Below, piece after piece: positions 8,855 to 19,800 of a stretch of 64,000 bases of DNA. The stretch lies in NCBI RefSeq assembly GCF_011058215.1, contig NZ_JAALFG010000003.1, positions 62,001-126,000 of the forward strand, in the 5' to 3' direction. Below the pieces are notes generated by a model. The model ran no database searches, had not been told where the DNA came from, and saw only the letters and a program-made list of their open reading frames with translations. The position numbers were made by a program, and so were the translations under genes. Source of the stretch: Devosia aurantiaca (GTDB taxonomy: Bacteria > Pseudomonadota > Alphaproteobacteria > Rhizobiales > Devosiaceae). Position 1 is the first letter of the stretch, and every line of letters begins with the position of its first letter.

Positions 8855-9756
8855 ATGGGGCTGTACGATCACAATCAATATGTCTCTTTGACCATGGAAT
8901 TTCGGTGCAATCTCAAATGTGTGCACTGCATGATCGAAGATACTATGGATCGGCTCAAGCCGCAGTCGCTCGAAAGCTTCGAGGAACTTCTGGCGCACAA
9001 CAGCGCCAATCGTCAATGGCGCGGCCTCGTCCTTACTGGTTCTGAAATCACACTCCGCCGCGACCTTCCTGAACTCGCTGCGCGAGCTCGGTCTGCTGGC
9101 TTTGAGCACGTGCGGATACAGACTCATGGCATGCATCTGGCACGGCTTGACTACACGCAGAAGCTAATCGACGCCGGTGTGAACGAATTTTTTGTTAGTA
9201 TTGCCGGATCAAACCCGGAGACTCACGACGATATCACCCAAGTTCGCGGATCGTTTGCAAAGGCAGTGCGTGGGCTCGAAAACCTGGATCGCTTCGAAGG
9301 CGTCCAATCGATTACAAACACGGTGGTAACGGAAAAAGCTTCCGCCTTCTGCCGGACATTGTCGAGGCCTTGGCGCATGTCCGCACGCTCAAACAGATGG
9401 AATTCTGGTTCTATTTCCCAATGAGCGAAGACGACGAAAAGGGACTGGCCGCTAACCACCTTGAAGCTCTGCCGTTCCTGCGCAAGGCAATCGAAAGGGC
9501 GCGCGATTTAGGTCGGGCGGTGGAGGTCAAAAACTTCCCCGAATGCCTTCTCGCGGAACACGGAGCGCTGCTTCGCAACGACCAGCCGCAACTCTACATC
9601 GATCCTGATTTCTGGCTGGAATTCGAACGAAACGGCTTTCATCAGTGCGTCTATCGCGAGGTATGCCCTTCCAAGCAGTGCCTTGGTCTGAACACGGCCT
9701 ACATCAAGAAATTTGGCTGGCAAGCGTCGCATTTATACCCAGTTGCAAATTCTTGA
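8855..9756 (+). CDS. Radical SAM enzyme (one frameshift)
   Basis: About 300 residues after repair, ATG 8855 with AAGG upstream. The [4Fe-4S]-SAM motif CNLKCVHC gives Cys at residues 18, 22 and 25. TGSE near residue 67 replaces the usual GGE. The following strands (VRIQTHGM, EFFVSIAG) fit the partial TIM barrel. The frame breaks in the A5 run at 9333-9337. One more A restores TEKSFRLLPDIVEALAH and continues to the TGA at 9754-9756. Near the C-terminus three cysteines (CVYREVCPSKQC) plus an earlier FPEC could hold an auxiliary cluster, as in SPASM/twitch enzymes that modify peptides. The substrate is unknown. A PqqD-like domain, the usual substrate-binding partner of such enzymes, is found on the M50-HlyD protein of the same locus. 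Confidence 0.85.
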
Positions 9757-9843
9757 TTGGTCCGATGTTCTATTTCAATTCCTAGTCTAAATGTGATTGG
9801 AATTTGTATAACTTCGGATTGTTCAAAAGGGCAATGTGCTGTT

Positions 9844-9869
9844 AATTGGGCTCGGTGAGGGGCCCAATT
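9844..9869 (+). terminator. Terminator-like hairpin after the radical SAM operon
   Basis: AATTGGGC (9844-9851) pairs with GCCCAATT (9862-9869) across a 10-base loop, followed by TT. It lies 88 bases after the radical SAM stop and before sapC. The T-run is short (four T including the stem end), so termination may be partial. The 9757-9923 gap holds no short ORF that looks like a precursor peptide, and no convincing promoter could be fixed. Confidence 0.6.
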
Positions 9870-9923
9870 TTGCGTCGCATTGACGCTGTTCGTGTGCACC
9901 TCGGACTTCGTGAGTGAGGATGC

Positions 9924-10718
9924 ATGCCTAAGCAGTTGTTGATCTATGAACGCGCCGAACCCGTTAGCCCCCAGCGCCATGGCGATCTTGCGATCAGAAC
10001 CGGGAGCAATTTCAGTTTCGCGAGCAAGGTCAATTCAGTCCCGCTGATGGCAGCGGAGTTTCCGCATGCTGCTGCTGAAATGGCTGTTGTCTTTGCGGGA
10101 CAAGGTGATGACATCATTCCCGTCGTTCTTCTGGGCGTGCGGGATGATGAAAATCTCTTCGTTGGCAAAGACGGCGCTTGGCAGGGCAATTATGTTCCGG
10201 CTTTCCTGCGGCGTTACCCCTTTGTGTTCTCCAGTTCCGACGACGGCGACAACTTCACGCTTTGCGTCGATGAAGAATTTGAAGGCGCTAATCGCGAGGG
10301 GCGCGGCGAGCGCCTTTTCGATAATGACGGCGAGCGTACGCAATATCTTCAGGGCGTTTTGGGTTTCTTGCAGGCCTATCAGGTCCAGTTCCAGCGTACC
10401 CAGGCTTTTACGCGCCGGCTGAGCGAACTTGGCTTGCTCGAGCCAATGCAGGCGCGCTTCACGCTGCGTAATGGCTCAGTGCTAACTCTTGGTGGTTTTC
10501 AAGCAGTCAATCGCGAAAAACTCAAGGCTCTGAATGGCGAGCAACTCGCTATATTGAATTCGCAAGACGAGCTTGAACTTCTGTTTTTGCATCTTGCTTC
10601 GTTGCGTCACTTGACGTCCACCGCCGAGCGTATCGGCGCCGGTGCCGAAGGTGAAAGCGTGGCGACCGAAGAAGCTCCAACAGCGCCAGAAACGTCACCG
10701 GCCAAATTGGACGCGTAG
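9924..10718 (+). CDS. SapC-family protein
   Basis: 264 residues, ATG 9924 with GAGG about 9 bases upstream. The sequence matches the SapC family: N-terminal YERAEPVSPQRHGDLAIRTG, a central VPLMAAEFPHAAAEMAVVF strand, RRYPFVFSSS, then LGFLQAYQVQFQRTQAFTRR and a C-terminal VNREKLKALNGEQ helix. The last 40 residues are an Ala/Glu/Pro-rich tail. SapC was named from the Campylobacter S-layer export locus. In proteobacteria its exact function is unsettled. It has no signal peptide, so it should be cytoplasmic. Placed 86 bases before the giant surface-protein gene, it probably assists that protein before or during export (inference). Confidence 0.85.
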   Translation: MPKQLLIYERAEPVSPQRHGDLAIRTGSNFSFASKVNSVPLMAAEFPHAAAEMAVVFAGQGDDIIPVVLLGVRDDENLFVGKDGAWQGNYVPAFLRRYPFVFSSSDDGDNFTLCVDEEFEGANREGRGERLFDNDGERTQYLQGVLGFLQAYQVQFQRTQAFTRRLSELGLLEPMQARFTLRNGSVLTLGGFQAVNREKLKALNGEQLAILNSQDELELLFLHLASLRHLTSTAERIGAGAEGESVATEEAPTAPETSPAKLDA

Positions 10719-10734
10719 CACACCGACTAGATGG

Positions 10735-10750
10735 GGCGCCACCAGGCGCC
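10735..10750 (+). other. Small hairpin between sapC and the giant gene
   Basis: GGCGCC-ACCA-GGCGCC, followed by TTAT, 17 bases after the sapC stop. It could trim sapC transcripts or attenuate read-through into the giant gene. It is too short to call a terminator. Confidence 0.35.
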
Positions 10751-10804
10751 TTATCCCGCCATACAGGAATGAACGCGGCGCTTCCGCATTGAGGGTTTAG
10801 CGAA

Positions 10805-13800
10805 ATGGCTTTTCCGTTCGCATCCAAGGGTATCCAAGGGCGTCCAACTTCGCATAGGCGTTTGCGCCTTGCAGACGCACTCTCAGCGCGTCTTCAGCGC
10901 TTGCGCAACCGTCAACAGTTGCAACGCGAGCTTGCACAACGCGTCCGTTTGATTTTCGATCCACTAGAACCGCGACTTTTGTTGAACGGCGATTTGTCGG
11001 GCAACTCCACGGTCACCCTTAGTGCCAATCTCGATCACGACATTCTTGTTAGAATGATCGAAGAAATTGAGAAAACCGGCACAACGTCCAACGTCATTCA
11101 GAAGGTCGAGATCATCGACCAGGCCCAGGGTGGAAAGGTCCTGGCGTTTGGTAATTTGTCGACGATCAGCGGCAGTACGATCACCATTCGAGGTGGTGCC
11201 GGGAATGACGTTTTCCGCATCGACGAGGATTCGTTTGGCTCTGCGGCAATTCCCTCGGTTGCCATCGATGGCGGGGGTGGCAGCGACACTATCGTATTTG
11301 ACACCTCTGACAGCGCAGAATGGCGGCTTGACGGTGCAAACGCAGGCAGGGTCGGAACTACGGTTCGTCCAACGCTGCTTACATTCTCGGAAGTGGAAAA
11401 TCTCAGGGGGTCAGACGGTAACATTGACGTTTTCAAGATCGCGAGTGGCGGATCTCTATCCGGCAAGATCGATGGCGGTTACGGCGGCAAAGACACCTTT
11501 GAATATCTATCGGGCGTCACTGCAAGCAGTGCCTATGTCGGTGCCAGCGGCACCGGGTCGGTAACTCTGGGCGGTCATACGCTGAATTTCGCCAATCTCG
11601 AGCCTTTCACCATCGGCGGCGGGGTTCAGGTCGTTGATCGTTCCTCTGTCATCTCTGGTGCTACGAATAAGGACGTATTGATCGCCGCTAACGGCAATGA
11701 TCTTAGCGTGACCATTAACGGTGTTGCTCAGACGATCACGCGGACCGAATCCAACGTTTGGCTTTACCTGGGCGACGCCGCCAACGTTACGACCATCTCA
11801 TCACTGCCGAGCTTGTCTGGGTTTTCGCTGACCGTTGACGGCGGCGAGGAGATTGTCGTCAACTCGACTCTAAACATTTCCGGCAAGCTTGCGTTGAGCG
11901 CCGAAGACATCAACATCGGCTCAGGAGTATTAATTCAGGCTACATCGATCGACCTTCGTGCCATCGACTTTGCCTATGCTTCTATCAATGCTGGCGCGAC
12001 GAACTCCGACGGCGACAATCTCGATTCCACTCTTACGGTCACCGGCCTCACGTCGGCAACTATAACAATTGCTGGTCAACTCCGCGCCACTAGTGGAGCG
12101 GTTTGGGTCTCGGCCCAAGCCGCCAACACGGTCAAGATGCACGGCCGGGTGTCCGAGAAGGTCCGGTTCATTACGACCAACCTGACCAATACTGCTACGA
12201 TCAACGTTACCGGCTCGATCACCGGCAGCTCGGTGAAGGTTTCTGCCGATACCGACGTCAACGTCGACATCAAATTGACCGAAGTGCCGATTCCAAACCT
12301 GCTTGGTCTGGCGGAAATCACCATTCCGACATCGATTTTCAGTCCCACGCCCGCGCTGGGCAAAATCGTACTGCCGCAGTCGGTGATCAACTCGCTGCTA
12401 TACCCAAACCATTATCAGGACGATGACGGCAATTGGCGTCGTGACAGCGACGATGTGATCGTTACAGAGTTGCCGCCTCCAGCGCCGAGCTTCAATACGT
12501 TCGACGCCGCTTTCGCAGATATTGTCGAAAGTGGTCAGGTCACAATGGACGAGATCAAGCAGATCATCGAGCTTCGCAAGAACGAGCTCAAGACTGCTTG
12601 GGGCAATCTCTTCGATTTTGACGCGGATGTCGAAGCCGACGTCAATGTCACTAACACGACGACGGTGGCGGTCAGCAAGGACGCCCGCATTTCCGGCAGT
12701 GCCGGCGCGATCGATATTGCGGCCGATGACACGACCTTCGTGCGCGATGTGCTGCAGACCGAGGTGGATTCCGTCAAGCCCAAGCTGGCGACCATGGTCG
12801 TCTTCTCGGCGATCGATTCCGACACTACGGTAAATCGCACCACCGGCGTCAGCGTCGGTGTCCCTGTTGGTGAAGCGGTGACGTCCGCGCGACCAAACGT
12901 TCTCAGTGCAACCGGACATGTCAGTGTCACCGCCAAGAGCAGTGGTGAAGTGCTGAACGACATCGTCTCGAACCAGATTGGTTCAGCAACGAACGAGGCT
13001 AACGAAACCACGACCGCACTGGTGCGGGGCGTTCAGATCGCGAACGGCGTCGGCACTTCGCCGGTTGCCAGTGTCGTCATTTTTGCGCTCAGCGACACGG
13101 CATACTCTGCGCGCAGCCTCGATTCGGAGAATGAGCTGATTGGCGCGACCACCGCCAAGCTCGAAGCGAGCAACATCTATGCCGGCTCCGGCGGGCTGAC
13201 GATCAGCGCGAGCGACAAGTCGTCGGTGCTGGCGGAATCCATTCCGTTTATGCCGCCGCTCGATCCCAATGGTGCCGATCCCGACCCGACGATCAAGAAG
13301 TTCGTCGGTCGGGTGTCGAACTTCAACGAAATTCTGAAGGACACGTTGGCTTCCATCGTGTCTTCGGTCGTTCATGCCGCAGGCGACGTCGTCGTAAAGG
13401 CGAGCAACATCACGACGGTTACTGCATTCGCTGAGGCCATCCCGCAGGAAGAAGCCGAAGGCGTCGATCCCCTTGTGTCCGCACAGAAGGTCAATGCGGG
13501 AATTTTCGTCGCCAATATCGTGAACGGCTCAACCAAGGCGACGATCAAGCAAAGCGAGATCACGACGACCGGCGTGAACAGCGACGTCGTGGTCAAGGCC
13601 ACGGACGACAGCTTCATCGATGCCTCGATTTTCGTAAATTTTGAGGGTGTTGGGGTTTCTGGCGCCAAGCTCAAGAAGATGCTGAAGGGCGGGGCGGCGT
13701 CGGCGGCCAGGATGGAGGCGATGAACATCATCGGCTTCCGGATCGGGCAGGGGCCGCAGATCAAGGGCAACGATCTGGCGCTGCAGAAGGCGACGCTCGA

Positions 13801-16800
13801 TGCCTTGCTGGGGACTCAGTTCTTCCAGGATCCGACCCAGGTCGAGGTCAAGGCATCGATTACCGATAGCACGATCGTCGCAGCCGGCCTCGTGTCGGCT
13901 CTCGCGCTGTCGAAGGGCGTCGTCAACGCAACCGTCAGCAGCGCATCGACCCAGAGTGCCGATGTCGGCATTCTCAAGACCGGCGCCAAGGTAATGGGCG
14001 CAGCCCTCGCCAACAATCAGGTCAATCGCCTGGCCAGCGCCGTCATCGACGGCGGTGCGTCCAAGAAATCCGTTCGCGCCACGGGTGCACTCACCGTACA
14101 GGCGCAGGACCAGACGCTGGTCAATTCCAACGTCAAGCTGTCCGGCTCCGCGGTTGCCAGCACCGATGGTGGCTTCCACGCCCTCGAGCGCTTCCTGGAA
14201 TATGGCCTGTCGGATACCATTACGAATGCTGTCACCGGCCGCGAAAGCGACAACCGCGGCATCACCATGAACACCGAGCGGACGCTGACCGACGGTGTCC
14301 GCGAGCCTGTTAAATATGGGACCAAAGTCGGTCTCGACTACGACCTCGTCACGACGCGCAAGAACCCATTGACCATTTCCCATGGCCAGGTCCTGCTGGT
14401 CTCCCAGCCGGGTAGCGTCGGCAAGCTCTATGAGTTCGTCGGGATAGGCAGCCTGACTGTCACCGATTGGAAGACCGGCGCCCCCGATTTCAGCGACACG
14501 ACGAAATGGCGTGCCATCAAGGGCGAACCGGGCGATACCTACACCTATCTCGGCGCAGACCTGCCGAATCTCGACCTGCGAACCGTCGATTTCACCGACA
14601 AGAACCTCTGGAAGCCGGACCTCGATTATTCGATCCTGACCGACAAGTACAATGTGCGCTCGGTCGGCGCGGCCGTTAAGGGCCAAGTCTTCGTCCTCAA
14701 CGATCTGCGCGGCGGCGCCACGGCGCTGTTGACCAATGCCAACGTGGACGCCGACAGCGTTCTCATCGACGCCAAGTCGATCGGCACGATCAACGCGACG
14801 TCCGACGTCTACAACGAAGTGCAGGGCGGGGGCGCCTTTGACGAGAAGCGCGTCCTCAAGAAGGTTGCGCCCAAGGGCGTCAAGGGCCTCATCGTCAAGA
14901 AGGTTCTGGCTGCCGGAACCACCAAGTCCCAGACCGTCATCATCTCGACCAACCTGATCCAGGGCGAAACGACGGCGAAAATCGTCAACGCCTCGGTCGG
15001 CACCTCGTCCGACAAGGTCGGCGCGGTCACCGTACAGGCCGATAATTCGTCCACCATCACCGCGAAGAACTCAGCCATCTCCATCGACGAAGGCGCCAAG
15101 AAGATGGAGGCGATGCAGATCGCCAACAACACGATCGGTTGGGAACGCAGCAACCTGCTGTTCAACACGGTCGAAACCCTGCTTGGCGATTTCGTTGAAG
15201 ATACGACGCTTGCCGCGCTGCGCGAACAGACCAACTTCAACGTCGATGCCCTTATTTCGGGGTCTACCGTGTGGTCTTCCGGCGCGGTCACCGTTGACGC
15301 CCTGTCAGCCGGGCTGATCACTGCCGTGCTCGACAACAAGACGTCCGGCGCCTTCCAGTCGCTGGCCCAGACCAAGTCGTCTTCGTTGGCTCTTGCCATT
15401 TCCGGCAACAAGATCAGCAACAGCGCGACGGCCAAGATCAACCTTGGGTCCACGGTGAATGCAGGCTCGGTGCGCGTGAACGCGGCCAATTCAGCAGTCA
15501 TCAGCACGCTGACCAATGTCGGCGCCGATAACAAGACGGCGACGACATATGGCACCGATGTCGTCAGCGAAATCGTAAGCGCCGTGCTCGACGATTACAA
15601 GTACACCACCAAGTCGGGAACCCCGGGCTCGGTCTCCGGCGCCGAAAAGCTGCAGTTCGGCGACAAGGTGCGCGTAGCATACGAGATCAACCTCGATGAA
15701 CTGATCACACCGGACACCATCGATGTTCGCAGTGGCGATCGCATCCAGAAGAATGGTGTCCTCTACGAATACAAGGGCACTTCGCCAATTACGTCCTTCG
15801 GTACCCTGAAGTCTGCCGACTTCAGCGACACCAGCAAGTGGGCGGCGGTCAGCGGCAAGGCTGGTCAGGTCTACCAATATATGGGCGCCGACACCGATCA
15901 GGTTAACCTGGCGCTGGCGGACTTCAGCGACTTCGGTCTGTGGAAGCTGCTCAACACCGAAGCCATCGTTCCGGCTGCCTTTGCGCAGACGGCGCGCTTT
16001 TTGCCAAGTTTGGTGGCAACAAGGACGTCAAGAAGATGACGTCCACGGGCTCGGCCGCCAAGGGCGGCATTTTCGCCCGCAATCAGGTCAATGCCGACGT
16101 CACGGCGTCCATCGAGGGCGCTTCCATAACCGCGGCCGACAAGATCGACGTGTTGGCCAACCAGGTCTCGACGATCAAGGCGACCGACATCAGCGTCATC
16201 AGTTCCGAAAACGTCACGGATGGAAATTCGTCTAAGGCGATGGGCGCTGTCTCCGTCACCAACTCGGTAATGGGCAAGACCTTAGCGACGGTCAACAACA
16301 GCACCATTGCCAAGGATACCGGGGCTGGCGCGAACAACGATCTGACGGTCCGTGGCACAAATGCCGGCACCATCGAATCCACCGCACTGAGCGAAATGGC
16401 TGCTGGCGGCAAGGTCGTCAACGCCGTCATCGCCTTCAACTCGATCGGCTGGGCGCGGACCAATCTCTTCATCGATGCGGTGGAAGCCATTATGGGCGCG
16501 CCGCATATTTCCGAAGCCCTCCAGGCCGACCAGGCCTTCAGCACCATTGCGTCCATCGTCAATTCCGATGTCGACGTCGCGGGTACCGTCGCAGTCGACG
16601 CCAAGAACTCCGCGACAATCACGGCCGATACCGGTAACGAGGCCAAGCAGGAGTGGAGCAACCCGTTCGGAGTCGTGGCGAAATACGGCGCCAAGGGCAT
16701 GGCGGCCGGTGCGGTTCTGGCCATGAACAAGGTCAATGCTGGGGCATCCGCGTTCATCAACAACACGGGCGCGGTCAACAAGCAGATCGAAGCGGACGAG

Positions 16801-19800
16801 GCTGTTTCCGTAACCTCATCCAATACCGCGCGTGTCGCCGCCGACATCAAAGTGGTTGCCACGGCCTTGCCGTCCAACACACTTGACGCTCTCAAGCAGA
16901 CGGTGACTGGGGTCGCCGATCGCCTGGGTGCGGGTGACTACGATTTCACGACGCGTTCGGGCATCCAAACAATTGAGAAGTGGGACAAGGTTCGTGTCGG
17001 GCTCGAAAAGCTCAGCTTCGAACTCGATGTCACGACCACGCCCGACGCTGATCTCGCTGTGGACCTCGTCAGGGGCGACCGCGTAAAGTCTGGCTCCACC
17101 ATTTATCGTTACAATGGTGGAACGGACGAGGTTACCAGGCTCACCAAAGCTGGCCAGATCAACCTGACCGACGGCAACTGGACGGCCCTCGATATCAAGG
17201 CAGGCGAGGTCTACCAGTACATCGGCGACGCCGACCTGACCGGCGTTGATCTCGGCTCGATCAATTACGACACCGGCGACTGGATCCAGTTGCGCACGTC
17301 CGACTACAAGGACATCTTCTTCCCGGCGATCGGCAACATCCAGAAGACCAACGCCAAAGCCATCGGCCTCAGCGTGTCGATGAACGACGTCCGCGGCGAT
17401 GCCAGCGCTTATATCGAAAGCGCCATCGTCGACACTGATGGCGGCGACGTTACCGTCGCGGCCACCGGCAAAGCCACGATCACGGCTTATACGACGAACA
17501 CTGTTTCCGCTTCGGGCGGCAGCGGCATCGACGGATCAGGGTCGGTCATCGGCTTCAGTGGCCAGATCGCGACCAACGTCGTTCTCGGCAAGACGGTCGC
17601 CAAGATTTCGGATTCCACCGTCACGTCGTTTGCCGATGTGATCGTGACGGCTGACAACAAGGCTGGCCTCGACGCGCGCCTCTATGCTTCGGCCCAGTCT
17701 GGCGCCAACGCCATTGGCGTTACCATGGCCTACAACTCGGTTGGCTGGGAAGCGCAGAACCTGCTCTTCAACACGCTCGATACCTTTGTCGGCGCACCCT
17801 ATATTTCTGACCTCGGTTTTGACGGCAATGTCGGCGCCGACGCCCTCGCCTCCATCACCAAGAGCTCGATAGATGCCGCTGGTGCCATCACTGTCACCGC
17901 GACGAACGACGCCCGCATCAACTCGACGGTCAGCAATGCTGCCGTCACCGAAACCGCAGCGCTTTACGGGGCGTCCGGCGCGGCTTATGGCGCCGTAATT
18001 TCCGGCAATAAGGTTTCGGGCGCTGCTCGTGCCACCATCAACAACGCGGACTCGACCGGCAAGTCGCTCAAGGCCGGCAAGGGCATCGCGGTCACGGCCG
18101 ATGATGCGGTCAAGATTTACTCCAACGCCAAGCTCGTCGTCGAAACGTCGGTGACCAATGACGGTGGCCTGACCATCGCCCAGGAAACCCTCAACGACCT
18201 GATCCCGGCCGATTACGACAACCGTCCCGATGCCGGCCTCGGCACCAAGATCCGCGATCTCAAGCACGGCGATCGCGTGCGTATCGACGATGCCTATCTC
18301 AGCAGCATTGTCATCGATCTGGGCCGCATGCTGCCGCCCTCCAAAATGCCGATCTCGGCAGGCGACAGCGTTCGCTTCGAAGACGGTTCGGTCTATACCT
18401 ACAACGGCAGCCAGAGCACGATCGACCTCGAGGCGCTGGTAGAAGCTGGCCTCGATAAGCTGAACGCCAGCGACTGGACGCTGGTCGGCGGCAACAAGGG
18501 CAGTATCTACGTCTATTTGGGCTCTGACGCGCTGGGCGCGAACACCAACCTTGCCGCGACCGACTTCACCAATAAGGGTCTATGGAAAGAGGCTCCCGAA
18601 GCCACCGCACTGCTGCAGGGCGTGAACCTCACGGCCTCGCCGGCCAGGTCGGTCGGCGGCCTCATCGTCATGAATGACGTTCGCGGAGGCGCCGACGCTT
18701 CGATCAGGAACGCAACGATCCGGGACACTGCGGGTGACGTGAGCGTCGTCGCGCTTGAACGCGCGGATCTCAGCGCCAAGGTCGATAGCTCCGTTCAATC
18801 GAGTGGCGGTAGTTCCATCGATTGGGACGGTGACAAGAAGACCGGCAACGACGATAAGGCGCCGGCCGACAAGACCTCCACCACGGCACCCACGGGCACG
18901 GGCACATCGGGCGGCACCGGTTCCTCCGGTGGCACCGGCTCGAGCGGCAGCTCGTCGACGCCAGCTCCCGCAGCGACCGAAGTTACCGCGGCAGACGCCG
19001 CCAAGGGCGGCGCTGGCGCTGCTGGCGGCGAAGCGGCGAAGGGCGCGACCGAGGCCGCCAAGGACGCAGCCAAGGCCGAACCCGAAAAGAAAAAGGACGA
19101 AGAACAACCTTCCGATAAGGTGCTGTCCATCAACGGCACCATTGCGACCAATATCGTCCAGTCGAGCGCTACCGCGACGATCGATACGTCCGTCATCACC
19201 ACCACCGGCGACGTGGCCGTTTCCGCCGAGAATGTTTCCGCCATCACCGCTGAAACCCAGGCCGCTGCCGGCACCACCGGCGGCGACACTGTCGGCGTCA
19301 CTCTGGCGTTCAACACCGTTGGCTGGAATGCCACCAACGTTTTGTTCAACGGCGTCGACGCGCTGCTCGGCGACGACCTCATCGCCGACAATGGCTTTGG
19401 CGCACAGAACAAGGCGCGCATCAGCGCATCGATCACAAAGTCCGACATTTTGGCCGGCGGCTCGGTCGAAGTCACTGCCGACAACAAGGCGTCCATCGAC
19501 GCAATGGTTGGTAACGAGTCGACTTCGCAATCGACCTCGATTTCGGGCACCGACGGCAAGGCTGTTGGCATGGTCATCGCGCTCAATAAGGTCGCCAGCG
19601 AAGCCACGGCCAGCATCGACAACACCGGCGCGACCGCAGGTTACGACATCACCGGCAAGGGCGTTACTGTTAAGGCGGCCGACGACGCATCAATCAACTC
19701 CGAAGGCTCGGTTGTCGCGCTGACGCTGATCAAGAATGATTATGGCGCCAGCATTGTCGCCAATCTCGCCAAGTCCGCGCTCACCAATTACGATTTTACC

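Noticed and set aside
9757..9923. Precursor peptide for the radical SAM enzyme
   Set aside because: No ORF of useful length with a ribosome site occurs in this gap; it holds a terminator-like hairpin instead.
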